The notes below the pieces were generated by a model. The model was given only the letters and a program-made list of their open reading frames with translations, had not been told where the DNA came from and did not search any database. A stretch of 64,000 nt of DNA, taken from the NCBI RefSeq assembly GCF_004137345.1, contig NZ_SDWV01000024.1, positions 20,489 through 84,488 on the forward strand, in the 5' to 3' direction. Positions 35,680 to 44,763 of this stretch are shown piece after piece; the first letter of the stretch is position 1; every line of letters starts with the position of its first letter. Position numbers and translations under genes: made by a program. The stretch comes from Nocardioides zhouii (GTDB lineage: Bacteria; Actinomycetota; Actinomycetes; Propionibacteriales; Nocardioidaceae).

Positions 35680-36444
35680 TCAGCGGCGGGCGATGACGTG
35701 CAGCTGCGCGGCGAGCGGGAGGTACTCGGGGCGGGTGGCCACGGCTCGCTCGAGCTCGACGAGGGCAGCGGACGCCCCCGGCTCGAGGTCGAGGAGGTTG
35801 CCAGGCACGAGGTCGGCGAAGACGCGTACGCCCTGGACGGACGCGGGCTGCAGCCCGGCCGCGGCGAGGAGGTCGACGACCTCGTCGTGCGTGAAGCGGC
35901 GTCCGCCCCGGCCGGTGGTGCCGGGCGAGCCGGTGGTCGAGTCGCCGTCGAGGAGCTCGCGGGCGGCCTGGAAGTGACCGGCCATCGCGCGCGCCACCAC
36001 GGCCGCGTGCCGCTGGGCGACGAGCAGGCTGAGGTGCCCACCGGGGCGTAGCACGCCGGCGATGGCCGCCAGCGAGGCCGCGGGGTCGTCGACCATCTCG
36101 AGCACGCCGTGGCAGAGCACCAGGTCGGCCTGGTCGACCAGACCGGGCAGGTCGGACAGGTCGCCCTGCTGACCGGTGACCCGGTCGGCGACGCCGCGCT
36201 CGCGGGCGCGGCGGTCGAGGGAGGCGAGCGCATCGGGGCTGGGGTCGATGACCTGGACCGTGTGGCCGAGCTCGGCCAGCGGCACCGCGAACCCACCCGT
36301 GCCGCCACCGATGTCGACGATGCGGGCCTGCTCGTCGAAGGCGCCGGGCTCGTCCAGCAGCCGGCGTACGCCGTCCCACGCCACGCCCGTGCGGACGGAC
36401 TGGCGGCGCTCGCTGGCAGGAGGGCTGGCAGGGGTCTGCGACAT
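35680..36444 (-). CDS. class I SAM-dependent methyltransferase
   Basis: A 254-aa enzyme with a Rossmann fold. SAM motif I is IVDIGGGTGGFAVPLAELG (about 41-59). VIDPSPDALASL gives the acidic residue after strand 2, and LVLCHGVLEMVDDP and LRPGGHLSLLV are motifs II-III. ATG 36444 is chosen as the family start (MSQTPASP). The substrate is unknown; CmoA/SmtA-like and small-molecule methyltransferases look alike at this level. It sits between dnaE2 (37-nt gap) and dinB (21 nt), so it may be made in the same damage response. Confidence 0.85.
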   Translation of the reverse strand: MSQTPASPPASERRQSVRTGVAWDGVRRLLDEPGAFDEQARIVDIGGGTGGFAVPLAELGHTVQVIDPSPDALASLDRRARERGVADRVTGQQGDLSDLPGLVDQADLVLCHGVLEMVDDPAASLAAIAGVLRPGGHLSLLVAQRHAAVVARAMAGHFQAARELLDGDSTTGSPGTTGRGGRRFTHDEVVDLLAAAGLQPASVQGVRVFADLVPGNLLDLEPGASAALVELERAVATRPEYLPLAAQLHVIARR

Positions 36445-36481
36445 GGCAGCAACCCTAGTGGGCGGGGCGGGCAGGCCTGTC

Positions 36482-39400
36482 TCATCCCGGACTCCCCGGA
36501 CTGCGGTGCCACAGCTTGCGGGCGACGTCCTTGGCCGGGTCGCCTGCCGGCTTGATGTCGGAGTAGGGCGACATCTGGAACCCGCTGGTGTGGACGAGCA
36601 CGCGCCGCCGCTCGGGCTGATCCCCGGCGGGCTCGCGCACCGTTGCCAGCTCGGCACGGACCAGCTCGAGGCCCTCGTCGTCGGTGCGGCCCCGCTGCCA
36701 CAGCGTGTACAGGGCGGGCAGCTCCCAGGCGCCGGTGGCTCGCAGCGAGACGCCTCGCGGACCGGTGCGCCGCAGCTCGCCGCGCACCACCAGCAGCCAG
36801 GACGAGAAGACCGTCGAGGCGTACGGCCCCTGCGCGTCCTCGAAGAACGTCGCGTCGACCGGGCCGGTGCCGTCGTCGAGGGTGAGGAACACGACGCGGC
36901 GGCCGGACTTGATCGGTGGCGTCTGGGTCGCGACCTTCACCCCTGCCACCAGCAGCTCGGACCGGCTGCGGCGGCGCAGGAGGTCGCGGCTGCGGGTCAC
37001 GCCGAGTGCGTCGAGGAACGGGTCGTAGGAGGTGATGCCGTGCTGACTCACGTCGAGGCCGAGGATCTCGAGCTCGGCGCGCATCCGCTCCAGGGTGGTC
37101 ATCTCGGGGAGGCCGGAGGGACGCTCCCCCGGCTCGCCGGGCTCGTCGCCCAGCCGGAGGGTGAGCTGCACCGACTCGGCCGCGGCCACCGGGCGCGCGG
37201 CCCGCGACTGCGCGGCCGCCCGCGCCCACACTCCCCCGTCGGCCCGGGAGTGGCGCTCGGTCGGCTCGGAACCCGACCGGACGGCCGGGTCGGAGCTGTT
37301 GCGGGCAGCGGCGTCGGTGGCAGTCGCCGCGGCCGGCAGCGGCGTACGACGACTCGAGAGCCCGCGCCCGCGGCCGCGCGAGGTGCGGTCGACCGAGCGC
37401 GCGAGCAGGTCGAGCTCGGCCACCTGCAGCAGCAGGTCGCGCCGGGTGACCCGACCGCGCCGGTGCACCGCCTGGTCGCCCGACCCGATCGCGTACACAC
37501 CGTCGAACCCGCCGGCGAGCACCAGCCGCTCGAGCACCGGCCGTGAGACGCGGGCGCGGTGGAAGAAGTCGGAGAGCGAGACGTAGGGCCCGCCGCCGCG
37601 CGCCTCGACGATCCGCGCGACCTCGGCCCCGCTGATGCCCTTGACGTCGGTGAGCGAGAGCCGGATCGCGTGGGCCTCCTCGCGCTCCCCGCGCTCCACG
37701 ACGTACGACGCCGCGCTGGCGTTGACGTCGAGACCGAGCACCCCGACCCCGAACTGTCGCGCGTCGTCGAGGATCAGGCGCTTGGGATACATGCCGGGGT
37801 CGTGGGTGAGGACGCCGGAGAGGAAGTGAGCCGGCCAGTGCGCCTTGAGCCACGCCGACTGGAAGGTCGGGAGGGCGAAGGCGGCGGCGTGGGCCTTGCA
37901 GAAGCCGAACGAGGCGAAGGCCTCGAGCACCTTCCAGACCTGCTCGACGAGCGCGAGGTCGTAGCCCTGCGCCAGGGCACGCGGGAAGAACCACGCCCGG
38001 GTCGTCGCCATCCCCTCGGTGTCGCCGAGCGCGCGCCGCCGCTCGTCGCCCTCGGCGTAGGAGACACCGCCGAAGCAGGCGATCATCTCGATGACCTGCT
38101 CGTGGAAGACCACCACGCCACGGGTCTGCTCGAGGATCGGGCGGAGGTCGTCGTGGAGGTAGTGGGCGGTGGTCCACCCCTGCTTGACCTCGAGATAGGG
38201 GGTGATCATGTCGCTCTTCACCGGGCCGGGCCGGAAGAGCGAGATGTCGGTGATGATGTCGTCGAAGCTCTCGATACCGGACTTGCCGACGAGCTCGCGC
38301 TGGCCGGGCGACTCGATCTGGAAGACGCCGAGCGTCTTCGCACTGCTGATCATGGCGTAGGTCGTCGGGTCGTCGAAGGGCACCTGCGCCTCGTCGTCGA
38401 GGTCGAGGCGCACGCCGTCGACCCGCTCGACCTCGGCGACGGCGTGGGCCATCGCCGACTGCATCCGGATGCCGAGCACGTCGAGCTTGAGCAGGCCGAG
38501 CTCCTCGACGTCGTCCTTGTCGAACTGGCTCATCGGGAAGCCGGCCCACGACGCCTCGACCGGCGTGCGGTCGAGGAGCGTGTCGTCGGACAGCAGCACC
38601 CCGCAGGGGTGCATCGCGATGTGGCGCGGCAGCCCGTCGAGCCGCTCGACCAGGCCGAAGAAGGTGTCGAGCTCGCCGTCGCCGAGGCCGGTGACGCGCA
38701 GCTCGGGCAGGTCGCGCAGCGCCAGCCGGGCGTCGCGGGCGCGGATGTGCGGGAACGCCTTGGCGATGGCGTCGATCTCGCCCGGCGGCATGCCCAGCGC
38801 GGCGCCGACGTCGCGGACGGCGTGGCGGACGCGGTAGGTGTCCATCATCGACACGGCCGCGCACCGCTCGCCGCCGTAGCGGTCGAGGATCGCGCGGTAG
38901 ACCTCCTCGCGCCGCGCGGACTCGACGTCGACGTCGATGTCGGGCAGCGAGGCGCGGCGTACGGACAGGAAGCGCTCCATCAGCAGGCCGTGGCGGATCG
39001 GGTCGACCCCGGAGATGGCGAGCAGGTAGTTGACCAGGCTGCCGGCGCCCGACCCGCGCGCCGCCCGGCGGATGCCCATCCGGCCGATCAGGTCGGTGAC
39101 GTCGGCGACGGTGAGGAAGTAGGACGCGTAGCCCAGGATGCGGATCGTCTCGAGCTCGTCGTCGAGGCGCTTCCAGACCACCGCCATCGGACCGTTGCCG
39201 TAGCGCGCCCCGATCGCGGCCTCGCAGCGACCGCGCAGCGCGAGGTCGGCGGTCGGGGCACGGGTGTCGGAGAGGGCGAACTCGGGGAAGTGCACCTCGC
39301 CGATGCCGAGGTCGGTGCGCGGGTCGAGCGCGCACCGGTCGGCCACCACCCGGGTGCGGGCGAGCAGCCTCCTCGCCTCCACCTCGCCGTCGCCGAGGCC

Positions 39401-40267
39401 GGCCAGCCGGCAGATCTCCTCGGCGACCTCGTGCATCTGCTTGCCGGACTTGAGGAAGCCCTCCGCGTTGCCCCGACTCCCGCCGGGACCCACATCGCGC
39501 AGGTGGGAGGAGCCGAGCGGCACCAGCCGCCGGGCTGCGTCGAGGACGTCGACGGTCGGGGCGTCGAGCCGGTCGGCGTAGCGCACGCTGTTGGTCAGGA
39601 CCGTGGTCACCCCCGCCGTCCGGGCGATGCCGGCCATCCGGGCGGCGTGCGGCGAGGTGCCCGGCCCCCAGTCCCCCGCCCGGCCGCCGAGCCGGTGTGA
39701 CACGAGCTCGACGACGAGGTTGTCGCGGGGCAGCACCTCGAGCCACGGGGCGATCGCGGCCAGGCCCAGGTCGTCGCGTCGCCGGGTCGCGGCCGAGCCG
39801 AGATCCGACGACGGTCCCAGCAGCACCACGACGTCGCCACCGCCCAGGTGCGGCGCCAGCAGGTCGACCGTGGCGACCGGACGCCCGCGCTCGCCCGCGA
39901 GGTGGACGGACGAGACCATCCGGCACAGCGCGGCCCAGCCCGCCTTCCCGCTGGCCAGGAACGTCACCCGCTGGTCCGCAGGCTCGCGGACCGCGCCACC
40001 CCGCACGGGCGTACGACGCTGGGCCGGCGCGGGTCCGGAGCCACCCGGCGCCAGCGCCAGGTCGACGCCCAGCACCGGCCGGATCCCGACTCGCCGCGCC
40101 GCGCGCACGAACCTCACGGCACCATAGGTGCCGTCGCGGTCGGTGAGCGCGAGCGTGTCCATCTCCTGCTCGGCGGCCCGCTCCACCAGCGCGTGCGGGT
40201 GGGACGCGCCGTACTGGAGGGAGTAGCCCGAGGCGACATGGAGATGGACGAACGGGTCAGGCGACAC
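36482..40267 (-). CDS. dnaE2: error-prone DNA polymerase DnaE2 (ImuC)
   Basis: A 1261-aa C-family polymerase for damage-induced mutagenesis. The PHP domain starts FVHLHVASGYSLQYGASHP (about 6-24). The palm has ARGSGAGSLVNYLLAISGVD and PDIDVDVESARREE (about 440-455). The C-terminus holds an OB-fold and SGFQMSPYSDIKPAGD, which is typical of DnaE2. GTG 40267 overlaps the HEPN gene by 11 nt. An insertion of low-complexity residues near 950-1010 adds length. The imuA/imuB partners found with dnaE2 in mycobacteria are not seen in this window. An SOS box lies upstream of the operon. Confidence 0.95.
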   Translation of the reverse strand: MSPDPFVHLHVASGYSLQYGASHPHALVERAAEQEMDTLALTDRDGTYGAVRFVRAARRVGIRPVLGVDLALAPGGSGPAPAQRRTPVRGGAVREPADQRVTFLASGKAGWAALCRMVSSVHLAGERGRPVATVDLLAPHLGGGDVVVLLGPSSDLGSAATRRRDDLGLAAIAPWLEVLPRDNLVVELVSHRLGGRAGDWGPGTSPHAARMAGIARTAGVTTVLTNSVRYADRLDAPTVDVLDAARRLVPLGSSHLRDVGPGGSRGNAEGFLKSGKQMHEVAEEICRLAGLGDGEVEARRLLARTRVVADRCALDPRTDLGIGEVHFPEFALSDTRAPTADLALRGRCEAAIGARYGNGPMAVVWKRLDDELETIRILGYASYFLTVADVTDLIGRMGIRRAARGSGAGSLVNYLLAISGVDPIRHGLLMERFLSVRRASLPDIDVDVESARREEVYRAILDRYGGERCAAVSMMDTYRVRHAVRDVGAALGMPPGEIDAIAKAFPHIRARDARLALRDLPELRVTGLGDGELDTFFGLVERLDGLPRHIAMHPCGVLLSDDTLLDRTPVEASWAGFPMSQFDKDDVEELGLLKLDVLGIRMQSAMAHAVAEVERVDGVRLDLDDEAQVPFDDPTTYAMISSAKTLGVFQIESPGQRELVGKSGIESFDDIITDISLFRPGPVKSDMITPYLEVKQGWTTAHYLHDDLRPILEQTRGVVVFHEQVIEMIACFGGVSYAEGDERRRALGDTEGMATTRAWFFPRALAQGYDLALVEQVWKVLEAFASFGFCKAHAAAFALPTFQSAWLKAHWPAHFLSGVLTHDPGMYPKRLILDDARQFGVGVLGLDVNASAASYVVERGEREEAHAIRLSLTDVKGISGAEVARIVEARGGGPYVSLSDFFHRARVSRPVLERLVLAGGFDGVYAIGSGDQAVHRRGRVTRRDLLLQVAELDLLARSVDRTSRGRGRGLSSRRTPLPAAATATDAAARNSSDPAVRSGSEPTERHSRADGGVWARAAAQSRAARPVAAAESVQLTLRLGDEPGEPGERPSGLPEMTTLERMRAELEILGLDVSQHGITSYDPFLDALGVTRSRDLLRRRSRSELLVAGVKVATQTPPIKSGRRVVFLTLDDGTGPVDATFFEDAQGPYASTVFSSWLLVVRGELRRTGPRGVSLRATGAWELPALYTLWQRGRTDDEGLELVRAELATVREPAGDQPERRRVLVHTSGFQMSPYSDIKPAGDPAKDVARKLWHRSPGSPG

Positions 40268-40658
40268 TGGCGTGGGGCACCAGCCCGAGCGCCTGCTCGA
40301 TGACGGCCAGGAACCGATCGGCGTCGCGAACCAGGTCGTCGGCCTCGCGCTCGCTGACCGCGCGGGTCGAGCCGGCCTCCGCAGCCGCGCGCTTGGCCGC
40401 ACCGGCGGCGAAGAAGCTCGCCCACTCGGAGAGCTCGGGGGCGACCTCGGCGAGGAGCACCCACGCGTTCTTCTGGCGTCGGCCCCGGGGTGCGGGCCGC
40501 GCCCGGGCGGCGAGCAGGGCAGCCGCCGCGCACAGCGCCGCGACGTGGGCGCAGGCATAGCGGGTGGGCACGTCGCGCGCCGTGATCGCATCGCGCAGCG
40601 AGGTCGCGGACCGCTCGAGGTAGGAGTGGGCGGTGGCCGGGAGCATGTGGGGTCCCAT
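40257..40658 (-). CDS. SAV_6107-family HEPN domain protein
   Basis: A 133-aa helical protein. LPATAHSYLERSATSL (about 5-20), RYACAHVAALCAAAALLAAR (about 32-51) and a C-terminal DDLVRDADRFLAVIEQALGL helix fit the HEPN fold. The classical RNase motif RxxxxH is not evident, so nuclease activity is uncertain. It precedes dnaE2 with an 11-nt overlap, implying tight coupling. GGGAG lies about seven nt before ATG 40658; GTG 40661 is an alternative. It keeps company with dnaE2 in other actinobacteria, from which the family name comes, but no function is known. Confidence 0.82.
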   Translation of the reverse strand: MGPHMLPATAHSYLERSATSLRDAITARDVPTRYACAHVAALCAAAALLAARARPAPRGRRQKNAWVLLAEVAPELSEWASFFAAGAAKRAAAEAGSTRAVSEREADDLVRDADRFLAVIEQALGLVPHASVA

Positions 40659-40670
40659 CACGTCACTCCC

Positions 40671-40988
40671 TCAGTCCTGGCAGCCGACGAGCTGCCACCC
40701 GTCGGTCCAGTCGAAGGACAGGTCGAAGACGCCGTAGGTCTCGGTGTCGACGACCTGGATCCCGCGCCCTGCCTCGACGCGCCACAGCTCACGCTCCGCG
40801 ACCAGGTCGGCGGCAGCACCGTCGCGGGCGGACCCGCTGTCGGTGCCAGTGCCCTGCCACCACGGGCCGGTCTCCACCCAGTGCGCGACCACGGCACGCA
40901 CCTTCCACAGTCGGCCCCGCCACAGGAACTGGTCGGGGTCCTCCGCCTCGCCTCGTCGCACCTCGACGGGGTCGTCGTACTGCCTCAT
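40671..40988 (-). CDS. DUF6504 family protein
   Basis: A 105-aa soluble protein. QYDDPVEVRRGEAEDPDQFL (about 3-22) and WRGRLWKVRAVVAHWVETGP form a beta-rich core ending in ETYGVFDLSFDWTDGWQLVG. This resembles the small DUF6504 proteins adjacent to dnaE2/dinB in actinobacteria. ATG 40988 has GAGGAGG four to five nt upstream and is the first gene after the SOS box. Function unknown; a role as a polymerase accessory is inference from the operon. Confidence 0.75.
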   Translation of the reverse strand: MRQYDDPVEVRRGEAEDPDQFLWRGRLWKVRAVVAHWVETGPWWQGTGTDSGSARDGAAADLVAERELWRVEAGRGIQVVDTETYGVFDLSFDWTDGWQLVGCQD

Positions 40989-41067
40989 CGCGCCTCCTCG
41001 ACACATCACCGACCCCGGGCCGACCCGGGCGGGGATGGGGGTCGAGGTCACCGCCACCCGGGTCGCA

Positions 41068-41123
41068 TCGAACATCTGTTCGAACAGCACGAACGTTACT
41101 ACCGACTACCGACAGCGCGTCAA
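41068..41123 (-). promoter_or_regulatory. SOS (LexA) box and promoter of the dnaE2 operon
   Basis: TCGAACATCTGTTCGA (41068-41083) is a perfect palindrome and matches the actinobacterial LexA consensus TCGAAC-N4-GTTCGA exactly. On the minus strand TTGACG (41118-41123) and TAGTAA (41096-41101), 16 nt apart, form a plausible -35/-10. The box then lies just after the start site, where LexA would block transcription of DUF6504-HEPN-dnaE2 and probably methyltransferase-dinB. Confidence 0.88.
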
Positions 41124-41164
41124 GGGCTGGCGGCCGGATGTGGAGAAGTGCGGCTGGGTGCGGC

Positions 41165-41632
41165 TCAGACGTCGCGCAGGTAGGCCGTGGTCTCGCGCTG
41201 CCAGAGGAAGAACGAGAGCACCAGGCCCTCGATGATGATGAGGGCGGACAGCACCACGAAGACCGCCGGCAGGTGGGCGTCGATGCAGACTGCGCCGACC
41301 AGCACGCCGACGCCCGCGGTGGCGGTGAGCACCAGCCGGGTCCAGCCGTGGCCGCCGAGGAAGAACGAGGCGAGGACCATCGCGAGCAGGCCGAAGCCGA
41401 CGAAGGCGACGATCGCCAGGGCCACGAAGCCGGGGACGATCGGGCTGTCCCGGAGCTGGTCGATGCCGCCCTGGGCCAGGATCTCCTGGGCCGACGGGTT
41501 GCCCTCGGCCCAGCCGAGGACGACCTCGTCGAGCAGCAGCCAGATCAGCACCGCGATCACGCCGGAGGTGGCGACGATCAGGCCCAGCATGCGCACGCTG
41601 TTGACCACGGACCCGGGCACATCACGCGCCAT
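41165..41632 (-). CDS. polytopic membrane protein, unknown function
   Basis: A 155-aa protein with four membrane segments (about 14-35, 65-88, 93-112 and 118-140) and a short polar C-terminus. No conserved motif was recognised. It is separated from the SOS promoter by only about 40 nt and points the same way as the dnaE2 operon but lies upstream of it, so it has its own transcript. Starts ATG 41632; the neighbour on the other side (ybaK-like) is divergent. Confidence 0.6.
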   Translation of the reverse strand: MARDVPGSVVNSVRMLGLIVATSGVIAVLIWLLLDEVVLGWAEGNPSAQEILAQGGIDQLRDSPIVPGFVALAIVAFVGFGLLAMVLASFFLGGHGWTRLVLTATAGVGVLVGAVCIDAHLPAVFVVLSALIIIEGLVLSFFLWQRETTAYLRDV

Positions 41633-41679
41633 TCCTGCACTCCCTGAGGATCGTCGGTTGTCGTCGCTAGGCTCGCATC

Positions 41680-42165
41680 ATGCCGACCGAGCACGCATCC
41701 ATCACCTCATTTCGAGGCGAGCTCACCCGCCGCGGTGGGACGGGTGACGTGGTCATCCTGCCCGACAGCGCCCACACCGCCGCACTTGCCGCGGCCGCGC
41801 TGGGCTGCGAGGTCGGTGCGATCGCCAACAGCCTGCTCTTCGACGCCGGCGGCGAGCCGGTCCTGATCCTCACCTCGGGCGCCCACCGGGTCGACACCGC
41901 GGCCGCTGCCGAGCGCATCGGCGTGGGCAGGTTGAAGCGCGCGGACCCCGAGTTCGTACGCCGGCACACCGGGCAGGTCATCGGCGGCGTCTCCCCCCTC
42001 GACCATCCCGCCCCGGTCCGCACCTGGATCGACCCGTGGCTGCGACAGCACCCCGTCGTCTGGGCCGCCGCCGGCCACCCGGCCGCGGTCTTCTCCACGA
42101 CGTACGACGAGCTGGTCGCGATGACCGGCGCCGTCGAGGTCGAGGTCGGCCCCAAGGCCGACTGA
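41680..42165 (+). CDS. YbaK/EbsC-type aminoacyl-tRNA deacylase
   Basis: A 161-aa protein of the ProX/YbaK editing family. GCEVGAIANSLLFD (about 42-55), LILTSGAHRVD (about 62-72) and the VIGGVSPLDHPAPV segment (about 100-113) are the family landmarks. These proteins hydrolyse mischarged aminoacyl-tRNAs in trans. The precise substrate (Ala-, Ser- or Cys-tRNA) cannot be predicted. It is followed after 12 nt by the DUF4126 gene. Confidence 0.88.
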   Translation: MPTEHASITSFRGELTRRGGTGDVVILPDSAHTAALAAAALGCEVGAIANSLLFDAGGEPVLILTSGAHRVDTAAAAERIGVGRLKRADPEFVRRHTGQVIGGVSPLDHPAPVRTWIDPWLRQHPVVWAAAGHPAAVFSTTYDELVAMTGAVEVEVGPKAD

Positions 42166-42177
42166 GAGGATCACCCC

Positions 42178-42768
42178 GTGGACGCACTGGCACTCACCTT
42201 CTCCAGCGGCTGGGCGAGCGGCATCAACGCCTACCTCGTCGTCCTCGTCATGGGCCTCGCCGACAGGTTCGGCTCGTTCACCGACGTCCCCGACGTGCTC
42301 GCGCGCTGGGACGTGCTGGCGGTGGCCGCCTTGCTGTACTCGATGGAATTCATCGCCGACAAGATCCCGTTCATCGACTCGACCTGGGACGCGATCTCGA
42401 CGGCGATCCGGCCGACGGCCGGCGCCGTCATCGGCGTCCTGCTCGCCGGCGACGCCTCCTCGCTCGACCAGGCGGTGCTCGGGGTCGTGGGCGGCGGCAC
42501 AGCGCTGCTGAGCCACCTGGTCAAGGCCGGCGGACGCCTCGCCATCAACTCCTCGCCGGAGCCGGCGAGCAACATCGTGGCCAGCCTGACCGAGGACGCG
42601 GCTGTCCTCGGGGTCGTGTGGTTCGCCCTCGACCACCCGGAGGCCGCCGCCGCGATCGCCGGGGTGCTGCTCCTCCTCGGCCTGGTGATGCTGTTCTTCG
42701 TCGGGCGGCTGGTCCGTCGCGGCTGGCGGCGCTGGAAGAAGAAGGGCCCGATCCACCAGACGGCCTGA
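42178..42768 (+). CDS. DUF4126 family membrane protein
   Basis: A 196-aa protein with about four to five membrane segments. SGWASGINAYLVVLVMGLAD (about 10-29) and the following segment KIPFIDSTWDAISTAIRP (about 62-79) are typical DUF4126. A basic tail (RRGWRRWKKKGP) ends the protein. Function unknown. GTG 42178 lies 12 nt downstream of the YbaK stop, so these two are cotranscribed; the CrtI-like gene follows after 25 nt. Confidence 0.82.
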   Translation: MDALALTFSSGWASGINAYLVVLVMGLADRFGSFTDVPDVLARWDVLAVAALLYSMEFIADKIPFIDSTWDAISTAIRPTAGAVIGVLLAGDASSLDQAVLGVVGGGTALLSHLVKAGGRLAINSSPEPASNIVASLTEDAAVLGVVWFALDHPEAAAAIAGVLLLLGLVMLFFVGRLVRRGWRRWKKKGPIHQTA

Positions 42769-42793
42769 CCACCGCGGGACCTAGGGTTCCCCC

Positions 42794-44095
42794 GTGGCTC
42801 GTGTCGTGGTGATCGGTGGCGGCTTCGGCGGCATGGCCGCCGCGGCCCGGCTCGCCAAGCTCGGCCACGACGTGACGCTCCTCGAGCGCTCGGCGCAGCT
42901 CGGTGGCGCACTGACGACGGTCGAGCTCGACGAGTTCGCCTGGGACGCCGGCCCCACGAGCACGCTCCTGCCTGCGGTGATCCGCGACCTCTTCCGCAAG
43001 TCCGGCCGCCCGCTCGAGCGCGAGGTCGACCTCCAGCCGCTCGACCTCGTGCGTGAGCACCGGTTCGCCGACGGCACCTCCCTCCAGTTGCCCGGCGCCT
43101 CGCGAGCCGCCCAGCTCGCCGCCGTCGACGGCCTCGGCACGGGCCTCGGCCAGCAGTGGGTCGACCACGTCGCGACGTACGGCGAGACGTGGGAGCTGTT
43201 GCGCAAGGAGTGGTTCGAGCGGCCCTTCGACGACGTCGTCGCGCCGGCCGAGCTCACCTCGCTCCTCGGGCGCCGCGAGTCGCTCGACAAGCGGCTGCGG
43301 CGTACGTTCCGCGACGAGCGGCTGCGCCTCGTCGCGGGGCACCGACTCGTGATGGACGGCCACGTGCTCCGCGACGTGCCGGTGTTCGCGGGCGTCGACA
43401 TCTACCTCGAGCAGCGGTTCGGTGCCTGGACCGTGCCGGGCGGGCTCGCCACCCTCGGGACGGCCATGGCCGAGCGGCTGGTGCTGCGCGGGGTCACCGT
43501 GCTGACCTCCACCGCCGCGACCGACCTCGTCGTGACCGGCGGGCGCGTGGCCGCGGTGCGAACCGACCAGGGCGAGGTGCCCGCCGACCACGTCGTCGTC
43601 GCGATCGACCCGCGCCGGCTGCCCGCGCTGGCGTCGTACGTCCGGCGGACGATGCCCGCGTTCCCGCCGGTCGTGTGCCACGTCGGGCTGGAGGGCGACG
43701 TCCCCGACCTGCCGCACGAGGTCGTGCTCCACGGCGACCCGCTGCTCGTGGTGCGTACGGGTGGCCGCGCGCCCGACGGCGCCGCCGCCTGGACGGTGCT
43801 GGGGCGGGGCCGGATCGCCGAGGACGTGCTGACCGCCCTCGCCCGCCAGGGCCTCGACGTCCGGAAGAAGGTCGTCGCGCGGGTCGACCGCAGCCCGCGC
43901 GACCTGGTGGAACGGTGGGGCGGGTCGCCGCACGGCGTGCTCTGGCAGGGTCCGCGCACGGCGCGCACGCGGCTGGGTCCGCGCACCCCGATCGATGGGG
44001 TGCTCACGGCCGGTGCGCACGCCACGACCGGCTCCGGTCTGCCCTTCGCCGGACTCAGTGCCGCGCTGGTGGCGGAGGTCGTCGGCCGGGCGTGA
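42794..44095 (+). CDS. CrtI/phytoene-desaturase-like FAD-dependent oxidoreductase
   Basis: A 433-aa flavoprotein. The dinucleotide loop VVVIGGGFGGMAAAARLA (about 4-21) and LLERSAQLGGAL (about 33-44) bind FAD. The terminal flavin region reads GVLTAGAHATTGSGLPFAGL (about 400-419). This is the NAD(P)/FAD-dependent amine-oxidase/phytoene-desaturase superfamily. Substrate unclear. A prenyl diphosphate synthase 2 kb away (46.2 kb) makes isoprenoid work possible, but the genes are not contiguous. Confidence 0.85.
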   Translation: MARVVVIGGGFGGMAAAARLAKLGHDVTLLERSAQLGGALTTVELDEFAWDAGPTSTLLPAVIRDLFRKSGRPLEREVDLQPLDLVREHRFADGTSLQLPGASRAAQLAAVDGLGTGLGQQWVDHVATYGETWELLRKEWFERPFDDVVAPAELTSLLGRRESLDKRLRRTFRDERLRLVAGHRLVMDGHVLRDVPVFAGVDIYLEQRFGAWTVPGGLATLGTAMAERLVLRGVTVLTSTAATDLVVTGGRVAAVRTDQGEVPADHVVVAIDPRRLPALASYVRRTMPAFPPVVCHVGLEGDVPDLPHEVVLHGDPLLVVRTGGRAPDGAAAWTVLGRGRIAEDVLTALARQGLDVRKKVVARVDRSPRDLVERWGGSPHGVLWQGPRTARTRLGPRTPIDGVLTAGAHATTGSGLPFAGLSAALVAEVVGRA

Positions 44096-44110
44096 CACCG
44101 GAGCAGGTCG

Positions 44111-44719
44111 TCAGTAGACGATCTCCCACACGACGGTGACCGAGCAGCTCACCGAGGCCTCCCCCGGCTCGATCCCACCACCCGAGTCGCGCATCATCGC
44201 GAGCTTGGGCATCGGGGACGGACCGTCGCCACCGGTGCCCTCGACGATCGTCTGGACGGTGCCGAGGCCGGCCCCCGCCATCCGCGCCAGCGCGGCCGCG
44301 CGCTCGCGGGCGTCGTGGAACGCGGCCTCGCGGGCCTGCGCGTCCGCGCCGTGGTCCTCGGTCACCTCGAGCCCGACGCTGTCGATCACCAGCCCGTCGC
44401 CGACCTCGCCCGCCAGCTCGGAGAGCAGCGTGCCGGCACCCGCGAGGTCGTCGCACCCGATCGCGAACGAGTGGCGGGCCTCGAACCCGTCGGGCCTGCC
44501 CTCCCGGTCGTGCGTCGGCCACACGGTGATGCCGGTCGAGCCGACCCGACGCTCCTCGACGTGGCGCCCGGCCACCTCGACCAGGGTGGTCGCCGCCGCG
44601 GTCATGGCGGCGTACGCCTCGGCGACGCCTGCTCCACGGCCGACGGCCGCGAGACGTACGACGGCGCTGTCCGGCGCGACCTTGCTCGTGCCGGTCCCGG
44701 TCACGGTGACGGTGAACAT
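44111..44719 (-). CDS. SIMPL (DUF541) domain protein
   Basis: A 202-aa protein. It opens FTVTVTGTGTSKVAPDSAVV (about 2-21), the SIMPL signature (VxGxGxxxxxPD), and ends with CSVTVVWEIVY. Two halves with similar beta/alpha repeats follow, as in other SIMPL/YggE proteins. No export signal is visible from ATG 44719. SIMPL proteins are linked to oxidative or signalling stress, and the function is loosely defined. Its start faces the divergent broken DinB-family gene. Confidence 0.88.
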   Translation of the reverse strand: MFTVTVTGTGTSKVAPDSAVVRLAAVGRGAGVAEAYAAMTAAATTLVEVAGRHVEERRVGSTGITVWPTHDREGRPDGFEARHSFAIGCDDLAGAGTLLSELAGEVGDGLVIDSVGLEVTEDHGADAQAREAAFHDARERAAALARMAGAGLGTVQTIVEGTGGDGPSPMPKLAMMRDSGGGIEPGEASVSCSVTVVWEIVY

Positions 44720-44763
44720 GAGAGCCAACCTAGCCAACGCCCACCCGGGACTACCCTCGCCCG

